Of a stretch of 64,000 nucleotides of DNA, positions 1 to 12,181 are shown piece by piece; position 1 is the first letter of the stretch; each line of letters opens with the position of its first letter. The position numbers and the translations under genes were made by a program. Source of the stretch: Lineus longissimus (lineage: Eukaryota; Nemertea; Pilidiophora; Heteronemertea; Lineidae); NCBI RefSeq assembly GCF_910592395.1, contig NC_088325.1, positions 12,648,109 through 12,712,108 of the forward strand, given 5' to 3'. The notes beneath the pieces were generated by a model. That model was not told where the DNA came from and ran no database searches. It saw only the letters and a list, made by a program, of their open reading frames with translations.

Positions 1-2916
1 GCATTGAGTAGAGAGTAGAGTTTTGTTGCATGCATACCCTGGCCTGCAACGATACTGGTATTGGTAGGGGCTCCCGAGGTCTCCAAAAAAGTGTTTTTCA
101 TGCAGCTTTGGGCCCTTTTTGGACAAAAAGTGGTGCAGTCCAAGAGAGCCAACTACCCCCAGAACAAAAATGTTGAATACAGCCCTGGAGACCAAACATG
201 ATTGAGCCAAAACCAGAGAAACATTTTGTTTTACCAATTGAAAGCCCTAGACTGTAACATACACCTTCTGCGCTTGGTCTGGTTTGCGATATGGGATCAT
301 TGCCTTGGCACAGGTAACCTGATTGGTAAATGATGCAGGTTCCCAGGCATCAATCTTTGTTTGAAAGTGCACAGTTGGTTCCCATCGCTGTGTTGTTAGC
401 TATCCTCTTCGTTCAAGCATTTGAAACTAATTTGTCGCATCAATTTTGAGCTCTACCAGAGTCCCTGCATGGATGGTAGTGGATAAAGGAATAAGTTTGA
501 GGTTCTTTCTGTCGTCACAACGTAACATGACTCCTCAGAAGCCGCTGAATGTGGCTAAGAACGCCCAGAGCTGTCCTGTTATGATGTTTGACTTCATGAC
601 TGTCAAATGACTCAAAAGAACCAGCGATGTCCCTGATCAAGACAGCGGCAACATTGTGATGCAGTGCAGCATCTCGTCCATGTGATATGTCACATGAAGA
701 ACCCCTCTGGAGTGCTACCTGAAAGTTGAAACTCGAGCAATTTGCCGAAAGCCTCTGACAATAGTCACTGCAGAAGTCGAAATCACGAATGCATGCTATA
801 CAAGTCGACTCAAATTACCGAACCATTCAGCTCTTCAAAGCATCTCTCTTCATGTGAACAGTGAATGCAATACACTCCTTGTCACAAACGTTCCAGCTCA
901 GCTAAAAGATTGTTGCTGACAAACGTGGAGCTTCCTTTTAACCATGTAAGGCACTTTAATACTGGAATCGATGCGCCAATCTGTCGTGTTGACGATTGCT
1001 CATCTTGTGTCAGAAATCGCTCGTATCTTCTTTTCGGGTTCGAGTAACACAGCTCTGAGGATGAATCGCTCTTATCGCTTCCTCTATCTATCAGAAGCCG
1101 TGTTCTTCGTTCCTTTAATGACTAACCTTGGCCGGCAATTTATCTCTTGCTCCTACGTTAGTATTCCAGCTTTGGGTCTGTTGCCGTATCTCTGAGCAAC
1201 AGTCACTGTGGTGTTTTGCCTTTGTGAACTTGTGGTGGGGATTTAGGTAATGATGCCTTGTGTGAGGAGAAGAGAGGCTCAAGTTGGGTACTCTTTTGAT
1301 AGCTTGTTGATTTCTCATAATCTATGCATCGTCTACGAACCTGTTTTGCATATGAACGCCTATTTAGTTTTTGTGAAGTTACTTAATGGAAAAGATTTTT
1401 CGGAGGGAGGATTACAAACAACCGTAATGGTACAGCCCCAACTCTCTGTTGTAAATTGCCTCGAGCAGCGCCCCAGGGGTTTGAATATTGGCGGCAGATA
1501 ATCAAACATTGCATTAATTCAAGACTATTTTCTCCATACTCAGCAGAGTACTTTTGTGCCTTATGAATTGCCACAATTACGGGTAATAACTGCAAATGGA
1601 CTTAGTATGACCTGTTCCAGAATTGTTTTTATTGCGGTAGATCCGAGTGCTCCATGCATACTATGTGAATTTTGATGTTGTGACCTTCAGAATCGTTGCT
1701 AAAAGTGACAGGGTTAGTTCAAGGAAAATGATTAAAATTAAAGTTAAACCCTTACACTGTGTCCCTAACTGACCTGAGCAACCACATTATGACTGGGTGA
1801 GTCCAGCCCTCCCGGAACTTTGTTCACATTGACTATTGTTTCCTCTTGAACCCACCTCTTATTCGCAGCCACGATTGTGTCCTTTGAACTTACCTCTAAT
1901 CATCGCTGTTGTGATGGCCATCAAATCTCGATTACTGAATAGCCAGTTCAAGGACTGAAACTGTCATTGTATTAGACTTGAGTTTGTGTGGTTTTCCTCC
2001 AGGCTATCCCTAATGCCAGTCTATCGCATTGGAGGCTATCTTACCCTTTTGTATTCCAAGCTAAAGGATGAGATCATCGAGATGCGCCAACTCTTTCTTG
2101 CCATGTCATCGTTGGAGCTGTCAAAGATCTCCCTCCAACAACACTCTCCAAAACTGCAATCAATAATACCACACCGCAGCATCGGAGAGTCAGGTTGACC
2201 TAAAAATTACGGTGAAATCTACTGTATTATTGTGTGCCTGCGTGAGTCATGTGTGCATGAAGGAGCCAGCTGTTATCTACACTGTGTGGGATGCTCTGTG
2301 CATAACCTATACAGTACTTAGAGAATAACGACTCACAAATGAGTATCGGAAGCCTGGAGTCCTCCTCGAAACAATTCCAATCTCTTTGTGTTCTAAAATA
2401 GGATTCCTGTTCTCTCAGATATTCATGTGCTGTGCTATTGTTTGATAGGATAAAAAACAAAACTGATAACATTGGTAAAAGGATAAATCTATAAGAGTTA
2501 TAGTACCTCATAGTGTATCACTTGTGTATTTTTTTTACAAACTTCACAACTTTGGATTCTCTATTGATTCGGATCAGTACATTTAGTTGTTAGGATTATA
2601 GCTGCCGAATCCGAGGATTAAGAGTCATTATTATCCATTATCCCTGCCTGGAGCATTAAGTCTGATGTTTTTGTCTGGTATAGTGCTGCATGTATATCTG
2701 TGTACATACTGTATGTACAACAAATGCACAGGAAGCAATTAGCAGTGCATCTCTACTTTAATGCATGTGTATACAAAGGTATAGGCATCCATTTACACTA
2801 TTAGTCAGCCTCAGAAGCTATAAAGAATCAGAACCATCACTTTTCTGCAGAAGCTGACATTGACATGTCATTTCTTCTTTCTTTTCTCAAATGGAGTATT
2901 TGGTTTGTTTCTAATA

Positions 2917-3410
2917 CGACAATCAAGATGTACAGACCGGGGGAGCTGGTTGTACGTACCCATAAGTCTTTGCGGTAGTCTCGCGCGTACCGGATATAAC
3001 CCATCAAGCTTTTCTCCTTCAGAGAAATACTGCGTTGCGCTCAAGTGCCTTATAAGGCTGTGAACAAAATTAACGTTCGACCAATGAGAAAGCCACATTA
3101 CCCTGCATACGAGGTTGGACGCGTGATCACTAAATGACAAGTAAAAATAGAATCAGACCACATGTTTCTATATGTCAGAATGCTGCCGTTTGCGCTGTAG
3201 TACACGTGTGTTGTCCAAATTTTCGATTTCAAGCAAGTTTAAGGCCAACCTCGTGTCCACCAGACTAATGCATAATTGGCAGTTGAGCGCAACGCAGTAT
3301 TTCTCTGAAGGAGAAAAGCTTGATAGGTTATATGCGGTACGCGCGAGACTACCGCAAAGACTTATGGGTACGTACAGCCAGCTCCCCCGGTCTGTACATC
3401 TTGATTGTCG
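2917..3410. mobile_element. Foldback/MITE-like element with ~130-bp terminal inverted repeats
   Basis: The left arm (2917-3049) reads CGACAATCAAGATGTACAGA at its outer end. The right arm (about 3278-3410) is its near-perfect reverse complement. About 228 bp of unrelated sequence separates them. TA flanks both ends (2915-2916 and 3411-3412), which fits a Tc1/mariner-type insertion. The arms contain open frames, but these only mirror each other. No transposase is visible. Confidence 0.8.
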
Positions 3411-5488
3411 TATGTTATTGTTGTCTCAATAGGGGGGTTGAAAACAGCGACATATCGCAGATCCTAACATGTATATGTTTAAACTCTGTAAAAAGATGAT
3501 ATCCGTACATATACATATTAGGATCCGAGAGAAGTCTCCCTGATGTCTTGCAGGCCTACCAGTAAGGCAAGGTGCTACATACAGCCCAATTATGATTGTA
3601 AGCCTACGAGAGGCTATTTAGAAGAAAACCTTGCATACAGCCTAGGCACATTTTACAAAATTACATGTATCATTATCAAAATCTTAAAGTGTGTCACAGA
3701 TAGGCCTACTCGGCTTTTCAAGAGGTTACTAATAATCAAACTGATATCATTCTAGGTCATAGGAAGTGTGAAGGGATGCTTTGTCATGAGATGCTGTCAT
3801 CATCTTTCTAAAGGAAATGTGAATTGTGTGTATCAGTATATCATGTGTAGGCCTGCTTCCTAGTCGGAGAAAGTAGGTCATGGTGGATTGGCTGTTAGGC
3901 CTACACTTCCATAAAATAGGTTCCAATTATCGAATCTCTAAGCCTCGGCATACATGTACTGCATTTGTATGGAAAGGCTGATAGGGCCATATTGTGTCTC
4001 AGCAAAATCTGTTGAGTGTTGTACATTGCACATGTGCTATCTTTCAGAGTTAGTCATTGGAGTGTGTAGGTTTCAGTTTCGACCCCAAAAAAGTAAGGCC
4101 TTTTGATTCATCAACCCTTCTGAGAAGCTACAGCAGTAAACCTTTTCAAAATCTGTTTGGTTTACATAGGCTACATGCTGGAACTAACTGTCTGGTCATT
4201 TTCTAGTCGGTAAATATATCGGGAGGAAAGGAGTAGGCCTATGACTGTCAAATCACAGTTAGGATGACGACCAAGATGCAAGGAAAGGTTTTCATAGATC
4301 TATGTATGGTTGATTTCAGTGACTGAAATAAGTCGGTTAAAAGCAAGTCAAGAAGAGGAGATGTTTTAAGTGCTGATTTTACAACTATCAAAAATGGATT
4401 ACACATGAGCCCGGAGTACCACAAACTATTTGTTATTTTTTGGACTGATATGGTACACATGAGACAACATTTTCAAGGATTACTCTGATGGAATACTAAA
4501 ATAATAAAAATGACGATTGTTATCAGGAAAGTGGATAACACGTAGAAGACTCGTACTGACGTTTATGGCATTATGTCGAATTCTAAGAGGAGAAGCCGGA
4601 GATGGTCTGCATGTAGGTATCAGAGTTTTGAAGAAAAAGTAAAATATGTCAGTTTGTTCGACTGGACTGAATGCCAGTGGGCCTGAGTTGAGACCAGGAT
4701 ATCTTTCTTGGTATGATCTGTTGACCCCTGTGACTAAAACTTGGAATCTTCAGGGCATGGTAGGCACCAAGTAGATACCGCAGTTGCTGAGACTCAGAAT
4801 CTGATGTCGGACAGATTGTCTGACTTGAATGGGTCGGTAGCTTGCAGTCACACCAGGGTGATAAGACGGAGAGAAGCCCCCTTGTATTGATGTAGATTTT
4901 AAAAGTATGTAACATGTTACACCTTGGTCGGTGAAATTGTTTCTGTTTTTGTATTGATCCTTTCATGTCACTTCATGAACACCTGATGTGACCTTTCATG
5001 TTTGTGTTCACCAATTGCCTTCAAAATCCAAAATGTTTAACACTCTTGATTCATGTCATATGGTTGATCAGTCCTTCGCAACAAAATTCATAAATATTTC
5101 ATCCATTTCTGCAATTGGAGCATTCTAGTATCTCATTTAAATCGCGGTAACGAGCTATTTTGCAAGTCTATTAGGAATCGGGTTTTCAGCAGCGCTGAAT
5201 AAAACTGTCATGATGTGTTTTCTTCAAAATTCATAAATGTGTTGGAATTCTGAGATGATTTATTCGTATCCCAGGGAGAGTCGACTGGGACACGGAGAAA
5301 TTAGGCGTATAGTAGAACCTCACATGAAGTACACCTTCAGGACTGACAAGTGCTGTCCTTGATAGAGAGGTGTCCTGATTAGAGTGGCCAAATTGAATAG
5401 GAACAACCATCTTGGGACAAAAACTATAGAGAGGTGCCCACTATGAAGGGAGGTTCCACGGTACCGTTGTACGGTTGTGGTTGTGATG

Positions 5489-5775
5489 TTGGTTTTTGCC
5501 CTCAGCAAGTCTCTCCATAGGGAGGGCCCGAGTCTAGTGATGGTCTCACAAGGGTCGTCCTATGGCCCACAGTGATGAGTGATGATATTGACCTGCATAT
5601 CTCGTACATCTTTATTTCGTGTTTTTGGCCCTCGACAAGTATCACAGCAGGGACGGAAAAGTTCGATTAGGGTTGCCCGATTCGGTGATGGTCTCACAAG
5701 GGTCATCCTAGTCCAGAGTGATGAGTGATGATACTGACCTGTACTATTTGCATGTCCTAGATCCTCCGCATTATA
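5489..5775. repeat. Two diverged tandem copies, ~148-bp period
   Basis: The sequence GATGGTCTCACAAGGGTC occurs at 5539 and again at 5687. Both are followed by GTGATGAGTGATGATA and preceded by a GCCCTC-CAAGT block. The two copies differ by many substitutions, so the duplication is old. Confidence 0.7.
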
Positions 5776-8700
5776 TTTCCATATTTCATATCGTTGTCCT
5801 GTTGTTGGACAAACTTTTCCTGTTTGTTCAGTATGATGGCCTACAGAGACGAATTATCATAACAGAATTTATGCTTTCATTCATGATCTGAATCTCATTG
5901 AGAGGATGGCGCATGTTGGTGTCCTCTTTGGGTTGTGAGGACGATATGTTCTATTAAGTATCGGGTTACTCTTATGAGGGGTGCTGTTGGTCCGCACTCC
6001 CACCATTGGACGAAATGCTGGTGGATTGGTGATGGACCAACAATACCATCATGTACATTGAATAAAGTTTAGCTGAAAACATGTATTCAAACACGTTGAT
6101 TGAATGAATTTTCAGGTTTTCCACCCCGATTTCAGAAACTTTTGTTCCCCCAAAACATCATGTCAGGAGTACATCCCTGTCAAATCTTGGACACAGTAAG
6201 GTTTGATTTATACCACTGCACAGTTTTTTACCACCAGCTTTATAGTTGGCACTTGATTCTCCACTCAGAGTCACTGTGGTGTCCACTGCCCAAATTTTGT
6301 AGGATTGGCCCGTCACTCAATACCTATTGACCCATTTGTTGTCATTGAATAAGTTAGTCATTTACCACTGCTGAACTGACTGGAGGGTGAATGAACAGCA
6401 GTTGCTTCGTCACTGTCAAGTTCCATTTATCAACACCAGATGTCAGTACTAAAATCAGTTGGGGACTTCCCTGCAGTTTACGAGGTTATCAGAAGTGTTA
6501 TAAATGATAACTTTTATATTGACTTAGACATGTGATTTATTATGGATGACATATTCCCGCGTGTAGTTGTGATGCGGCCTGCCATATCACCAGAAGTTAT
6601 ATTATGAGGCCAATCATCTGACTTTGAAATTCGAAAGGCCTTTACGGGACCTTTTATGGGTAAGTCAGGGTATTTGATTTCAAAATATCTAAGGGGGGAT
6701 CATGGATTGTCTTCACATCCGCAGTGCCTGTTTACCTAGAAACCTGGATTCTCATGGGGTTGCCGTTACAATCGGGAAGTAATTTATCAAATTGTGGTTT
6801 TTGATTCTGATAGGTTGGTTTTTATAAATGGACATTTAGATAGTTTCGTTTCGTTGCATCGAGGTCATTTTCTATGAATCTGTAATAGAAAGTGTATGCA
6901 TTTTAAAATAGAATGATCTTGTGACTGATTTGTTTTGTAATTTAGCGAAAAATTGGGCCAAAAATAATGTTGGTCCGAAAATTTTCGTGATTCTCTGATA
7001 CTTGTTTCTAGTCAAAACCGAATTCATGGCAGATGATGGAGGTTTGTATACCCTTTTGATTGGCAGAATTCGAAACAAAAATGTCCAGATTTTGTATCTA
7101 GCCAGACTTGAAGAGAATTGTAGCCTTTAGAAATATGCTTGCTTCTCCTCTGCCTTGGCGTTGCCCCATCACAGAGGGTTAACCAGAAGTATTTGCAAGG
7201 TTTATGCATGCGTTGATATCAACACTACCAAATTGCCTTGTTACCCGAGTACTGGGGGACAGGATCGATTGATTGAATGTAAGGTCACTAGAGTTCAACA
7301 GCCAGAAGTTCCCTAATCCGAAAGCTCTTTCCACACAGGCACTGTAAAGTTGGTTTCAGTCTGTGGTGGTTTGAAATAGTAGTGTATTGACAAGCTGGTC
7401 ATCTTCGTGCAAGTGAAATTAACTTGCCCGGTATCGATTTCCCGTATCAGATTTGAGGCGTTCAAATTAATCTAAAAACCGAACATGTTCATATTCAGTG
7501 AATATCGGGAGTGTTGATCTTGAGTCCATTTGTGTGATGTGTCAATCAATGTGATAGTTGTGGTGAGAACTTCTCCAAGTCAGGGTATGTAGAGAAGCAT
7601 CTTAGCAGCTGCAAGGGGAAAAGTGAAAAGGATCTTCGACTCACTTTAAGTGTGGTGCAAAGAAGCAGTTTTAGTCGCTGCGATGAAATTTAACTCCAGC
7701 CGCATTCCAACCATAAAGTCATGTTGTGAAGGCTTAGTCGCAGATCGTAGACTCGTGACTATATAAAATGCTTCAAGCCCCTTGAAATGATGTAGCAAAG
7801 GTGAAACAACTGGTACATATACGAGAAGGCAATCGGTCATCTTGGTTCTTGGAATTGATACCCAAAGTAGAGGTATTGGTTGCCTCATGTAACACTGTGA
7901 TGTCGGCCAAAACGATCAATATCTCAATAACGGGTGCACTCAATAAATAGAGCATCCTCCTAGTTCACAAAAGCAGGGTGGACATGACCAATGGGAACAG
8001 CCAAAGTTGACTATTATGAAGCGTATTCATATTCTGCCTTTCATTGATTTGCAATCATACATTTATCTGTCCTAGATTGGTGTGGACATAGGCTAGATGA
8101 AGGTGTCCATGTCCTTGATTAGTGTTGGCCTGGATTTGGTAGTTAAGTCACCAGTTTTGAGAAATCTGAAGAGTTTTAGCCAGGATTCCAACAAAACTTC
8201 GGACTAAAGTCTGTCAAGGTCCAAGTGCCAATCAGCACATATATTTCCGTATCAGTGTTAAGATTTCGGCATTTGTGCCAATATACCGGGATTCATCATG
8301 AGTTAGTGCAGGATATCTTGTCCATGTGCGAGTATTTTGACAGCAAAAGTTTGTGCGAACCGTCTGGGCCTCTTTGTTATTTGGATATTGGGGCATTGAT
8401 TTTTTCGAATTTGAGCAGTACTTTAACCTGAGCAGCTAGAGGATTGGAAGTGTTTTGGAATAGTTCGTCTGGATATTTCAGAAACGTTGATTTCTGTTTT
8501 CCGTGGTTTCTCTCGATACATTCTGAGTTCACCTTATACACCTTGTCTTTGGATTGTATACATGTAAGTTTTACTCATTCCTGTTTACTCGATCACAGAT
8601 AGAGTAATTTCAATTGACATCATCTCCATCCATGCTGGAGGGACCAACGAGAGAAAGCAAGCCCAAATGACCATGACAGCACAGCTAAATTATTTGGATG

Positions 8701-11700
8701 GTTAGAGTAAGGATTACAGACTGAATTTCTACTTTGCTGACCCACGATTAAATTAGGCATACCCCTTTTAAAACTCTCACCAGTTGACCCATGATAAATG
8801 TCATTTAGATTTTCTGTTTATCTGTTTCTAGCAGACTTCTCTTCATCTTTTGCCGTAAAATCATCAAAAACACCGCCTGAAGTATAAACCTGGGATTGCA
8901 AACTCTATTTGATCAGTTCTGTTTGAACATTATTCATGTTATTGAAATGTCCGGCCTGAATTTCATTTATATATGTGATTGTTTCAATGTGGAATATTGA
9001 TTTGTTGATTTTGGGAAGTACACAGCTGTAGTATGTGTGTTCTATGAGTTTTAAAAAACATATTGTGATTTTCAATTAGATCGGACCGATATGTTATCTT
9101 GTATCAAGCAGTCTGCTTGTTATTGGTATGTTATAATCGCCACTCAAACAAAGATGAAAAGATGTGCACATCAAGGCATGCGTCTTTAAAACGAGTAACA
9201 AAAGCAACATCACCAAGTGAAATTTGCAACAACGTCCCAAGGGTTTCCCGCTCTCGGAGTCAGGGTGAACCACCTCTCTGAGTCAAGGTTCACCACATCT
9301 CCGAGTGAAAGCACCTTGGAGTGAATCAAGTCTCAGATTGGAGGTTGTGGTTGATTCTCCAGGTTGAACATATTTAGACACATTATGTGCATGTTTTTAG
9401 TCAAAGACTATTGTCCCGTAGCAGGCCTTCGAATCATTCTCGTGTATATTAGCATCTATACAAAAGATTGCTTTTAGAGGATGCAAAGACAGACTTTTGT
9501 GTAAATCCAGGTCAAGCTAGTCCCCGTACAGCATAGTTCCTCTCTCACGAAGCATTTGGAACATGTAGATCTCAAAGTTGTTGGTCACTTGATATTTTTT
9601 TGATCAAGCAGGCCCATTCATCCAAGGAAATTAATGGGACATTTTCAACGCTTTTGGAATTCCTGCATATTGTGTATTAAGTCACTGCAGGTATCGTGAC
9701 TGAATGGCTTGATATTTGTTGTTAGAATTCCTGAACAATATGAGATATTCACACTTCCTCTAAAACCCAATATGTTTACCAGAAATTCTTTTATAACTTA
9801 GTTGGAAATCAGTCTTTTGGAAGAAACTCAAAACTGTCCTAGCTACGGTGTATGACATCATTGTTTTGATATCAACAGTCCTGTTAGGATCACTCAAAGG
9901 TATTGGGTGGTGGGTCAGAATTGGGGAGGGGTGAGAGAAGTGCCTTTGAATGGCCCAATATAGGACTGATAAGGGCGCCATACAAATGTGGTTCATAGAT
10001 ATAGATAGATATACTATCATCAACTGTTCCTGCAATGTACTTCTCAGACATAGCTGGCAAGGTTTTGTTGCGACAGTGTCTTCAATTGTCCATTCTTGAT
10101 GAGCCAGAGGGGGGGGGGGGGTGTTCTGTTAGTTACAGTTGTGCCCAGGACATCAATGAACTTGATCAGATTGGGTATAGCATGAAAGCCAAAGCCTTCG
10201 ACCTCTTTTAGTGACTGTCTCTGGTGTTGTCACCAGACTGTGCAAGTAGCGGGACCTAGGCCAACATCACAATATTTTGACCGAAGCTTTTCAACCGTAT
10301 CACAAAACTCTATCTCAATATTGAAATTTTACTAACAATCCTAGAGTCCTCGAGTAAGTTTTATAGCTCCCTTTAGGCATGATTGAATGACAGTGTTATC
10401 TAACTGTCTGGGTGTGTCGAATTAAAGATTGATTATCTGTTATCTGGGTCATCTATAGACATTTTGAGAAATGGTCATGTTTTCAAGTGTATTGATGTTG
10501 ACCAGGACGTTGTTATTTCATGTCTCTGCACTTGAAAAAAACAATCAGTCTTTTAAAAGTCGTTTTGTGATATATAAATCGTGTCTGTTGATAAAAAATC
10601 TGAGAACTTGTGATTTTGGTTTGACAATTTTTAGCACATGACCCAGTGTCCGTTAACATTTACCCTCATCATAGTCAGTATAACTCCTTGTTGGCAAAGG
10701 TGGACTTTTTTGGGGGGGGGGCTTATCGGGAATGACTAGGGGAAGGTACCTTTGGGAATTCAGTGCCATCCAATATTCAATATGGCTTCCATGGCAGCCA
10801 TCTTCAATTTGGATTCTCCATGCCAAAACACAGACAAATGTTATTGCTGGCATACGCTTTTCTCAGCTACGAGGAAGACTTTGAATTCCCGATTTCCTAA
10901 TAACAAAACTTGGGCCTGCGTGATGGTAGTCCTGTGTTGTGATTGGTGGAAAATGGCAACGACACTGATATAAGGATGATATATCATGGACTAGAATCAA
11001 TTTTGGTTTTAAAAAATCCATCTTCAAAAAATCCTATCAAGAGTTAACAGATGACATTTTCCCGGAATAGTTGCTCGTTATAGGTTTAATGATCTGAATA
11101 GACTCAGATGTAATTAATCTCACGGAGATAACAACTATTGATTAACGTTTATAATCACTTTTTCTCATCTAACGATGTGTTTTGTCACGACATGGAGCAG
11201 TGGTGAACAGCCTTGGCACGAACTCCAAGTCTGGCTGAATCAGTAACACCTGCGTCTGGTGTTCACAGGCGTTCACTGGAGTCAACATCAGCACGACTTC
11301 GATCGTCATGATGGAAAACAGTTGTGATGTCCCAACACCAGATAGGCCTATTGTCAGTAATGACTGATGATAAAACACTTGCCAATCTTCCTCTTTTACA
11401 AGGAAAGTAGTCCAATGAAGCTACTTGCACTTTGAAATCATGTTAACCAGCCGCTTATTGGTGTCAAAGACCTTGAAAAGCAACTGCCTGGATCAATATC
11501 ACTGTCAACATTCTAACTTTTATCACCAGAGTTGGTGATGAAGTATTCAGCTAGGAAGAATGTACACCAACCCTGAGGTCCTCTTTAAAAAAGGACACTC
11601 TACAAACTTCTAGGTTGTCTGTGATGAGGGGTTCTTTCCTTTTCTGTGCTAGTCAAACACACTGTGACAGATGTACATGTACAAAAATCAATCAAGGACA

Positions 11701-12044
11701 CTATTCATCAATATCGTGTAGTTGAACAGCTGTCACAGGCAGATTGAATAGCTTGGCTGCCATTTTGGCAAAATTTGTTATTTTTTGGAATATTTCGAAT
11801 TTTTGGCTGCCCTTGTGATGTCAGATGTTGTGAGCATGCAAAATATGACATGTGAGTTGATTGGTGTACTTCATACTTGAAAAATAAACATTTATTTTCT
11901 TTTTTCAGTTCAACTTGTTTGTTGCTGATGATCCACATTCACTTCAGACAAGGTTGGGGCATCCTGATCAGTTATTCCATGTCAGAAGAAAATGTATTTT
12001 CTTGCACAGCCGATCTTCATTGCATCTCATCTTTATCTTTCCAG

Positions 12045-12181
12045 CCGGAACATATGTGGCTCTGACGTTAGTTGGACGACCACCTGGGCATTCGCGTCGA
12101 GAGTCAGGTGACCAGAGCTTCCTGTCCCGTCCGTCCCCTGCCTCTCCGGCAGACCGAATAGGTGGACCACAACCTGCTGAT
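12045..12181 (+). CDS. ARHGEF11/12: RhoGEF exon 1 of window: end of PDZ domain
   Basis: This exon encodes residues 1-45. It begins with two bases that complete a Ser codon, then GTYVALTLVGRPPG, the last beta strand and exit of the PDZ domain in this family (LARG has a closely similar S-G-S-Y-V-A-L-T ending). The PDZ of LARG and PDZ-RhoGEF binds receptor and plexin C-termini. The acceptor is TTTATCTTTCCAG. The donor is GTTAGT, chosen because it gives phase 0, which the next exon needs; the better-looking CAG/GTGACC at 12107 would break the frame. Confidence 0.85.

Larger units (their letters stand above)
1..12044 (+). other. Intron (or 5' region) upstream of the first recognised exon
   Basis: I found no PDZ exon here. 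I looked for the GDRI and VNG core motifs followed by a phase-1 donor that would feed the exon at 12045, and saw none. The stretch is AT-rich with stops in all frames. It holds a 494-bp foldback element (2917-3410), a diverged tandem duplication (about 5490-5775), a poly-G run near 10110 and another near 10713. The rest shows nothing I can name. Confidence 0.6.

Noticed and set aside
11909-12044. 5' extension of exon 1 from a strong acceptor (TTTTCTTTTTTCAG) at 11908, open in frame into the PDZ-end exon
   Set aside because: It would replace the Ser and beta strand before GTYVALT with unrelated sequence. The phase-1 acceptor at 12044 gives the expected S-G-T-Y. It could be a rare alternative site at most.
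12107-12108. CAG/GTGACC donor within exon 1
   Set aside because: It leaves phase 1, while exon 2 needs phase 0.
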